Part shown: in pieces, positions 57,111 through 64,000 of the stretch | Layout: every line of letters starts with the position of its first letter | Numbering within the stretch: the first letter of the stretch is position 1 | NCBI GenBank assembly: GCA_027627225.1 | Contig: JAPFQT010000040.1 | Coordinates: 806,001 to 870,000, forward strand | Direction: 5' to 3' | Source: Congeria kusceri | Lineage: Eukaryota; Mollusca; Bivalvia; Myida; Dreissenidae | DNA length: 64,000 bases | Made by a program: the position numbers and the translations under genes | The notes under the pieces: generated by a model | Told to the model about the DNA's origin: nothing | The model's input: only the letters and a program-made list of their open reading frames with translations | Database searches by the model: none

Positions 57111-59624
57111 ATGCCTGGAGGCAAAACTAAGTTCAACTCTGCTTGGCTAGTTAAGCTGGACAATAATGGTTCAATTCTTAGTGATTGGTGTCGGCAAGAT
57201 CCATCAAATCCCTTTGCTGCATTCTGCATCGTATGTTCCAAGAGCATATCATGTTCTAACAGTGTTGTACAGCAAATATTGAATCATGCTGATGGACAAA
57301 AACACAAAAATGGTATCAAAGCAACCAAATGTAATTCTCAGAAGTTGCTCTTCACGAAACCTGTCCCTGGACCATCAACTAGTTTCCAAGGAGGGGGTGA
57401 TGTCTGCAAACAAGTCTTCTTACAGCCATTATCTCATTTGGATCAAGTTACAAAAGCAGAAACTCTATGGGCATTGAAAGTGGCATCCTGTGGTCTTTCA
57501 TACAGCATGTGTGATGGTCTTCCAGATCTTTTTAGGGCTATGTTTCCTGGTCAAGTGACTGATGACTTTAGTATGAGTAAGACCAAAGCTTCTTATTTGA
57601 TATCGGATGGTATTGGACCATTTCTAAGAAAAAAACTTGTTGAGCAGATCAATTCCAGCAAGGCTCCTTATACTGTTCAGTTTGATGAAACTGGGACTTG
57701 CCAAGACAAAAAACAGTGTGACATTCTCTTAAGGTTTTGGAATGTAAAGAAGGAAGAAATATCTACAATCTATCTAAAAAGCTTGCTTTTTGGTCATGCA
57801 CCTGCTCAGGTTGTTTCTGATGGAATCATTGAAACTTTGACTGAATTTCAACTGAATTTGAATCAGCTGGTCTCGATTGGAAGTGATGGGCCAAATGTTA
57901 ACAAGTCCATTTGGAAAAAAATCAATGACTATAAGAAAGAACAAGGGCTGGATGAATTGACTCCTTTTGTACCATGCACCCTACATGTTGTCCACAATGC
58001 TTTCAAAAAAGGCATACATGTTTTTGGACAGAATGCCGAACAGCTTGCTGTAGACTTATTCCAGTGGTTTAAATCTCACACATGTCAACAAGAAGACTTC
58101 TTGGAAACACTTGCAGAACTTGGTCTTGAAGATGAAATGTTTGTGCGCCATGTGCAGTGCAGATGGTTAACTCTGGTGCCCTCTCTTCAGAGAATTTTAC
58201 GCAACTGGGAAGCTGTGAACAAATACTTCATGACGGATATTCCAAAGCTGGCCAGAGAAAATCATACAGAATCAATCCTGAAGAAAAATTCCAGGTACCT
58301 GCGAATTTGTAACCTGTTGAGAGGAAAAGAAACATATGCTGAAATCCAGTTCCTGACCAATGCTGGACCATTATTTGAATCATTCCTTGAATTGTTCCAA
58401 AAACAAGAACCTCTAATTCATGTGCTTTACTCTGAAGCTGCAACCCTGCTGAAATCAATCATGTCACGCTTCATAAAGTTTGATGTTGTGAAAAATTGTA
58501 AAGGAAGACTTTTGTTGGACATTGATGTCAAAAACAAAGATCATTGTGTGGATGTAGATACCATGGAGGTTGGTAGTGACACTAGGAAAACTCTGTCTTC
58601 CCTTGACCATGGAAGTAAAAAAAGGTTGTTATTTGACATGAGAGCTTTCTACCAGACTGTAGTTGCCTACCTACAGAAGAATTTGCCCCTGAATCAAGAT
58701 CTGATCAGAGGAGCCCAATGTCTCCACCCAGAGGTACGGGACCAGGACCATGCACAGAAGCTGTTGACTGTGCTGTGCAATGCCCTGCCAACAGTGCCTG
58801 ATAAGGATGTTTCTTCCATCACAGATGAATGGAAAGTATACAGAGCTGAAGAGATCCCTAAACCTGAAATGTATGATGAGAATGACAACTTGAAAAGAAT
58901 AGATTACTATTGGAGATATGTTCTCAGCATCAAAAACAAAGCAGGAGGATTGAAGTATCCAAACTTGAGTAAAATTGTGCAAACAACCCTGTGCATTCCC
59001 CATGGAAACGCAGATGTAGAGAGAAGTTTGCCAATCAACAAAAAGATCCTGACTCCTGAACGAACATGCCTGTCTGTGGAATCCTTGAATGGGCTGAGAA
59101 TGACGAGAGACATTGTAAGCATGTATGGTGATGTTACTGATGTTCCAATAAGTAAAGAACTTTTGACAAGTGTTCGGCAAGCCAAAAAGAAATATTCAGA
59201 GAGAATTGAAGCTAAAAAGGAAGAGAAATTATTGAGAGATAAAAAAGCAACTGAAGATAAACAAGCTAAAGAAAGACAGAAAGAACTTGTGAAGAAGCAG
59301 CAAGAAAGGAAGAGAAAGTTGAATGAAAAAGAAAAAGACGTGAAGTTACAAGAAAAGGGTCTTTCAGAAGATCTGAAAAGGGCTAATGAGCTAATGGATG
59401 AAGCTAATGGAAGACTTGCAGCAGCTATAAAGGCAAAGGACTTCAAAGAATTGAACATTTCACAGTCCTTGCTTGAAGTAGCAAAACTGAACTTTAAGAA
59501 AGCAACTGAGGCTGTAGAAAAGTGCAAAGAGGAAAGAGATGAAATTGACAAAAAAAGGAGAAAAATGATTGAATCATGCCTTTCAAAGCAATCATCCTCC
59601 TTAGAAAAGGGTCAGGAAAATTAA
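57111..59624 (+). CDS. hAT-family transposase, 837 aa, intact
   Basis: ATG at 57111 follows a likely intron acceptor (TTTTCTTTTGCAG, ending 57047), so there is probably a 5' untranslated exon upstream. N-terminus: a BED/TTF-like zinc finger with C39, C42, H59, H65. Catalytic RNase H-like core: D192 in VQFDET, D259 in IGSDGPNV, the hAT C-x2-H pair at C289/H292, and R351-W352. C-terminal dimerisation region: PHGNADVERSLPINKKIL with E637 as candidate third acidic residue, then LSVESLNGLRM. Residues about 685-830 are a Lys/Glu-rich predicted coiled coil not typical of short hAT proteins. AATAAA occurs at 59944. Because TIRs and target duplication are intact, I read it as an autonomous transposon, not a domesticated gene. 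Confidence 0.87.
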   Translation: MPGGKTKFNSAWLVKLDNNGSILSDWCRQDPSNPFAAFCIVCSKSISCSNSVVQQILNHADGQKHKNGIKATKCNSQKLLFTKPVPGPSTSFQGGGDVCKQVFLQPLSHLDQVTKAETLWALKVASCGLSYSMCDGLPDLFRAMFPGQVTDDFSMSKTKASYLISDGIGPFLRKKLVEQINSSKAPYTVQFDETGTCQDKKQCDILLRFWNVKKEEISTIYLKSLLFGHAPAQVVSDGIIETLTEFQLNLNQLVSIGSDGPNVNKSIWKKINDYKKEQGLDELTPFVPCTLHVVHNAFKKGIHVFGQNAEQLAVDLFQWFKSHTCQQEDFLETLAELGLEDEMFVRHVQCRWLTLVPSLQRILRNWEAVNKYFMTDIPKLARENHTESILKKNSRYLRICNLLRGKETYAEIQFLTNAGPLFESFLELFQKQEPLIHVLYSEAATLLKSIMSRFIKFDVVKNCKGRLLLDIDVKNKDHCVDVDTMEVGSDTRKTLSSLDHGSKKRLLFDMRAFYQTVVAYLQKNLPLNQDLIRGAQCLHPEVRDQDHAQKLLTVLCNALPTVPDKDVSSITDEWKVYRAEEIPKPEMYDENDNLKRIDYYWRYVLSIKNKAGGLKYPNLSKIVQTTLCIPHGNADVERSLPINKKILTPERTCLSVESLNGLRMTRDIVSMYGDVTDVPISKELLTSVRQAKKKYSERIEAKKEEKLLRDKKATEDKQAKERQKELVKKQQERKRKLNEKEKDVKLQEKGLSEDLKRANELMDEANGRLAAAIKAKDFKELNISQSLLEVAKLNFKKATEAVEKCKEERDEIDKKRRKMIESCLSKQSSSLEKGQEN

Positions 59625-60239
59625 AGAAACTGTGCTTAATTAAGGATGCTGCGTGTAGTAACCTGATAATGTATTCTGCATTAGTTGGTCTGCTTGTATA
59701 TTGCACATATGTATGCTTTATATGTAGATATTATTAACACTTGCTCACTGCTCTGAATATGCTTCTGGAGTTGACCCAACTTAATTTTTTGGTAGAATAT
59801 AGTTATTTTGATAATGTGAACCTAAATGCTTGAGTACAAACTATTGTATGGCATGTGTTATAATTGAGTTAGCTGTGTGCTGTGAGATGATCTCAATAAT
59901 GCTAACAACATTATGAAAAACATGTTTCTGTTATTATGTTACTAATAAAATAAAATAAAAAACATTTTAGGCTGTGAGCATCAGATGGCTGCACCTTTCA
60001 ACTACAGAAGCTTGGCATGTAACAGCAACTAAGATACCTACAACACATTAGCTTTCTGAATGGTGAGAATAATCATCTGTAAAGGTAAGAGTTGGTTTAC
60101 ACAGATAAATAAGATGTGGATATCCTTCCTATTAATCCTACTTTTTTTTATTGAGAATCTTCCTACTTTTCCTACTTTTTCTTCAGAAAACCTCCTATTT
60201 TTTTCCTACTTTTCTATCGGAAACCAGTTGAAGGCCTGT

Positions 60240-60426
60240 AATTGAGCTAAAAATATGTTGTTATTAGTAAGCTTATAACATTGTGCCCATGTTATATATA
60301 TTTATTGTACGGACACTTATAGTTTAATTAAATTGTCTACACTAATATATTTGTTATGATGTCACAAAGTTGTTATGATTGGAGTGACAAAACAAGTTGC
60401 CTCAAATCGAGAGTAACGGCACTCTT
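60240..60426. other. Spacer between the hAT element and the minisatellite
   Basis: AT-rich, no feature. The minisatellite begins about 190 bp from the transposon end. Confidence 0.4.
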
Positions 60427-62032
60427 TTATCCCATTATGGAGATACTACCCAGTATATTACACATTATGGAGATACTACCCAGTATATTACACATTATGG
60501 AGATACTACCCAGTATATTACACATTATGCAGATACTACCCAGTATATTACACATTATGGAGATACTACCCAGTTTATTACACATTATGGAGATACTACC
60601 CAGTATATTACACATTATGGAGATACTACCCAGTATATTACACATTATGGAGATACTACCCAGTATATTACACATTATGGAGATACTACCCAGTATATTA
60701 CACATTATGGAGATACTACCCAGTATATTACACATTATGGAGATACTACCCAGTATATTACACATTATGGAGATACTACCCAGTATGTTACACATTATGG
60801 AGATACTACCCAGTATATTACACATTATGCAGATACTACCCAGTATATTACACATTATGGAGATACTACCCAGTATATTACACATTATGGAGATACTACC
60901 CAGTATATTACACATTATGGAGATACTACCCAGCATATTACACATTATGGAGATACTACCCAGTATATTACACATTATGGAGATACTACCCAGTATATTA
61001 CACATTATGGAGATACTACCCAGTATATTACACATTATGGAGATACTACCCAGTATATTACACATTATGCAGATACTACCCAGTATATTACACATTATGG
61101 AGATACTACCCAGTATATTACACATTATGGAGATACTACCCAGTATATTACACATTATGGAGATACTACCCAGTATATTACACATTATGGAGATACTACC
61201 CAGTATATTACACATTATGGAGATACTACCCAGTATATTACACATTATGGAGATACTACCCAGTATATTACACATTATGGAGATACTACCCAGTATATTA
61301 CACATTATGGAGATACTACCCATTATATTACACATTATGGAGATACTACCCAGTATATTACACATTATGCAGATACTACCCAGTATATTACACATTATGG
61401 AGATACTACCCAGTATATTACACATTATGGAGATACTACCCAGTATATTACACATTATGGAGATACTACCCAGCATATTACACATTATGGAGATACTACC
61501 CAGTATATTACACATTATGGAGATACTACCCAGTATATTACACATTATGGAGATACTACTCAGTATATTACACATTATGGAGATACTACCCAGTATATTA
61601 CACATTATGGAGATACTACTCAGTATATTACACATTATGGAGATACTACCCAGCATATTACACATTATAGCGATACTACCCAGTATATTACACATTATGG
61701 AGATACTACCCAGTATATTACACATCATGGAGATACTACCCAGCATATTACACATTATGGAGATACTACCCAGCATGTTACACATTATGGAGATACTACC
61801 CAGCATATTACACATTATGGAGATACTACCCAGTATATTACACATTATGGAGATACTACCCAGTATATTACACATTATGGAGATACTACCCAGTATATTA
61901 CACATTATGGAGATACTACCCAGCATATTACACATTATGGAGATACTACCCAGCATATTACACATTATGGAGATACTACCCAGCATATTGCACATTATGG
62001 AGATACTACCCAGCATATTACACATTATTGTG
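60427..62032. repeat. 30-bp minisatellite, ~53 units, with 18-unit higher-order repeat
   Basis: The unit is GGAGATACTACCCAG plus TATATTACACATTAT, with very few variants. The variant TTATGC occurs at 60530, 60830, 61070 and 61370 (spacings 300, 240, 300) and CAGCATATT at 60931 and 61471, which together indicate a 540-bp (18-unit) block duplication. Units after about 61640 are richer in CAGCATATTA. Since 30 is divisible by three and the unit lacks stops, two + frames (564 and 558 codons) and one - frame (532 codons) are open throughout, giving 10-residue repeats. No start-region, promoter or codon bias argues for translation. Confidence 0.95.
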
Positions 62033-62035
62033 ATA

Positions 62036-64000
62036 CTATATTATTTCTAGATTTATTAGTTTTCATAATCTAAGTAAAGAATTTTAATGGACAGGCTGAC
62101 CTTGAACCATTGTCTGTATCGTTAGCAGCATATAAAATGTATGGTACTACAGAGCATCATATAATGCATAGAACACAAATAAAATATATCAATAGACATT
62201 GTCGTCATGCAAAAATATATTAAATGAAAACATTTATGCGACACAAGCAAACATACGAACAAGTAACAACATATAATAGCGTAAAATCTGATAATTATTA
62301 AGAAGTTACAAAGTGAACTGTTTGATAAAACATTAATATAACGTTTTTTCAGTGACCGTTTGATAAAACATTTATATTAAGTTTTTCTAGTGACTTGATG
62401 AATGACCATAATGAAATGTTGTTTTTGTACTCTGCATTTTTTCATGCTTTCCAGCAATACACACAGTTTAATTTGGATGCTTAAATCAAATACATGTGAG
62501 AATCAATCAAAGGGCAGCAACTATAACTTATAGAAAGTATTTTGTGTACTTTAAGTTCCATTAAACATCTCTTTTATTATACAAAGTTTGATATGAATCT
62601 ATATCATACTTACACTTGAGTTTAGTTGTGTTGCAACAAAGTACATTACAGTATGTTGTTTAGTTGTTCACATACAAATCAAAGGCAATTAGTATAACAT
62701 CATGAATTGTAAGGAACATAACATCATATTCTATAACAATATTATATTTAAGGTTATACATACAATTTGTGAATAGGTGTATAGTTTTTAACAAGAAAAC
62801 AAGAACATCAAACAAAGGGCAATAACTCCAAAAAACTTTGCTACTGTACTCTAACTCCCAACATCCATTAGCAGTATTTGAATGTAATTAAGTATGCCTT
62901 TTCTCAACATACTTAATAATTATATTAAAAAGTTTCATTAAAATACTTCAACTTGATGAGTTACAGTTCACACAAAATTTGGAATGTACAGGACAGACAT
63001 ACATGGTGTTTACGATATACCCCCAAAGTACCTTATTGGGCATGCAAACGAAGCAATGAACAATCGTTTAAATGTGTAAGTGACAATGTATTAAAATTGT
63101 TAAAATGCATAAGTAACAAAAAAAGTAACAAAACAAAAAACCTGCATTTACAAATCAAGAAAAGAATCTACTCAATTCCACAAAGCGATAACATTCTGTT
63201 GAGAATATCTTGTATTCTTCTTTCGAGTTCAAATGGAAACATGAATTTGTTTTGCAGGAGAATACTATTAATAAGAAAAACAGAAGATGTTGTTCACATT
63301 AATGATCTCTTTCAGTTAGCTTTTTTTTCTGACATTGTTCCATCCTGTGTATATTTAGCTTTAATATGAATCAGTTTTGCAAAAAACCAGTTACAGTATA
63401 GTTACCCAGTGTTACAATTGACTGAACCACCATTGTACTGTATCAGTATTGGCCTCTTTTGAAATAAACATACAAATATACAATGCAAAGGATTTTTTTT
63501 TTTAAACAACATACAATCAACTGCTACATTTTTCAACTGTGTATCTAGAACTGTTTCAGCATAACACAAAACAAGAATGTCAGTTGAGTACTTTGACCTT
63601 CTCAAAGACATGGCAGTAATCCTCGACCCACTGTGACTAGCTTGCCTCGACCGGAAGACCCTGACTGCTATAGGGCCTGCAAAACAGAAACTGACTAAGA
63701 ATGGATGACCGTCTGAAAACATGTGTGTGAACCATCGTAACAATACAAAGTTTTAATAGAAAGATTTGTATCAAGATTAAATATGGTAAACAAATGTACA
63801 CAAGTAATGAATACAGCATGAAACTCAAGCTGAAACACGTTCTGTTTTTAGTTAAAAGTAACATTGACTTTGGCTTATTAGGACTCGTATTTCAACCTAA
63901 TCATGGCCTGGATATAATCTATATAAACAATTTTCCACAAGATTCTGAGCACCACCTGGTACATTAACGGATGTTTTCCTTGGATTCCAGCAATACTTGG
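62036..64000. other. AT-rich intergenic DNA, no gene confidently recognised
   Basis: Phrases such as 'aaagggcaataactcc' (62813-62828) recall dispersed repeat modules seen near 7470 and suggest degenerate copies. A 138-codon frame at 62953-63369 has no recognisable domain. The last bases (TTGGATTCCAG at 63983-63991) look like a splice acceptor, so an exon may start at about 63992 and continue beyond the window. Confidence 0.35.

Larger units (their letters stand above)
55980..60238 (+). mobile_element. Complete hAT-like DNA transposon, 4.26 kb
   Basis: Left end CAGGCCTTCAACCGTTCC; right end GGAAACCAGTTGAAGGCCTG. The outer 12 bp are perfect inverted complements, with the CAG...CTG form of hAT elements. 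TAATTG occurs directly outside both ends (55974-55979 and 60239-60244), giving a 6-bp target duplication. Both subterminal regions (55993-56090 and 60125-60220) are packed with TTCCTACTTTT motifs in the same orientation, probably transposase binding sites. The transposase (57111-59624) is unbroken. Upstream at 56382-56500 is a degraded fragment beginning CAGGGTGGCCACA. Confidence 0.87.

Noticed and set aside
58671..59551. Long minus-strand frames (169 and 214 codons)
   Set aside because: Antisense shadows of the hAT transposase; the Ser/Phe-rich translation mirrors the Lys/Glu-rich coiled coil.
60356..62073. 564- and 558-codon + strand frames and a 532-codon - strand frame
   Set aside because: All are consequences of a stop-free 30-bp unit; nothing beyond frame length supports translation.
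62953..63369. 138-codon frame near the right end
   Set aside because: No recognisable domain, AT-biased composition, and no splice or promoter context; could be a chance frame or part of an untranslated region.

Overview
This window looks like nuclear DNA of a metazoan, most likely a bivalve mollusc. The inference rests on long AT-rich intergenic stretches, GT-AG exon structure, tRNA-derived SINEs, many TIR DNA elements, and dispersed families of a style typical of clams and mussels (openings such as TTAGCTCACCTGAGC, endings such as GACAGCTCTTG). The species cannot be fixed by eye. There is no bacterial gene organisation and no operon. Most of the window is accessory, repeat-built DNA.

Layout. 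0.3-9.4 kb: dispersed repeats, including one copy of a ~3.3 kb duplicated segment (about 690-4440) carrying a 31-bp tandem array. 9.6-11.0 and 19.3-20.2 kb: two related 26-bp minisatellites. 12.3-15.6 kb: more dispersed repeats with internal tandem arrays. 16.5-18.0 kb: a 1.5-kb element with ~50-bp TIRs and a 5-bp target duplication (TACAT), with decayed coding sequence. 21.8-25.3 kb: the second copy of the duplicated segment; comparing the copies exposes empty and filled insertion sites. 28.1-36.7 kb: a cluster of six tandem arrays, at least five subfamilies of which share a 23-bp period and a common core while each has its own private tail. 36.9-40.3 kb: microsatellites and two TTAA-flanked MITEs. 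40.7-44.9 kb: a 4.2-kb composite bounded by two apparently perfect 473-bp direct repeats, holding a frameshifted Mutator-like transposase and, on the opposite strand, an intact His-Cys box (I-PpoI-type) endonuclease. 45.5-45.9 kb: a possible small secreted cysteine-rich protein. 49.2-52.1 kb: the 3' exons of an unrecognised host gene. 56.0-60.2 kb: a structurally intact hAT-like transposon with an uninterrupted 837-codon transposase. 60.4-62.0 kb: a 30-bp minisatellite with higher-order structure. 62.0-64.0 kb: nothing recognisable.

How the parts fit together. The only convincing host gene is the exon set at 49183-52114. The two transposase-bearing elements (40.7-44.9 and 56.0-60.2 kb) are the main coding content. 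The rest is mostly non-autonomous elements: hAT-, TTAA- and TA-type MITEs, plus families with terminal hairpins and no TIR that resemble Helitron/Helentron derivatives. The most unusual items are the composite of direct repeats, Mutator-like transposase and homing-type nuclease, and the phase-locked 23-bp minisatellite family.
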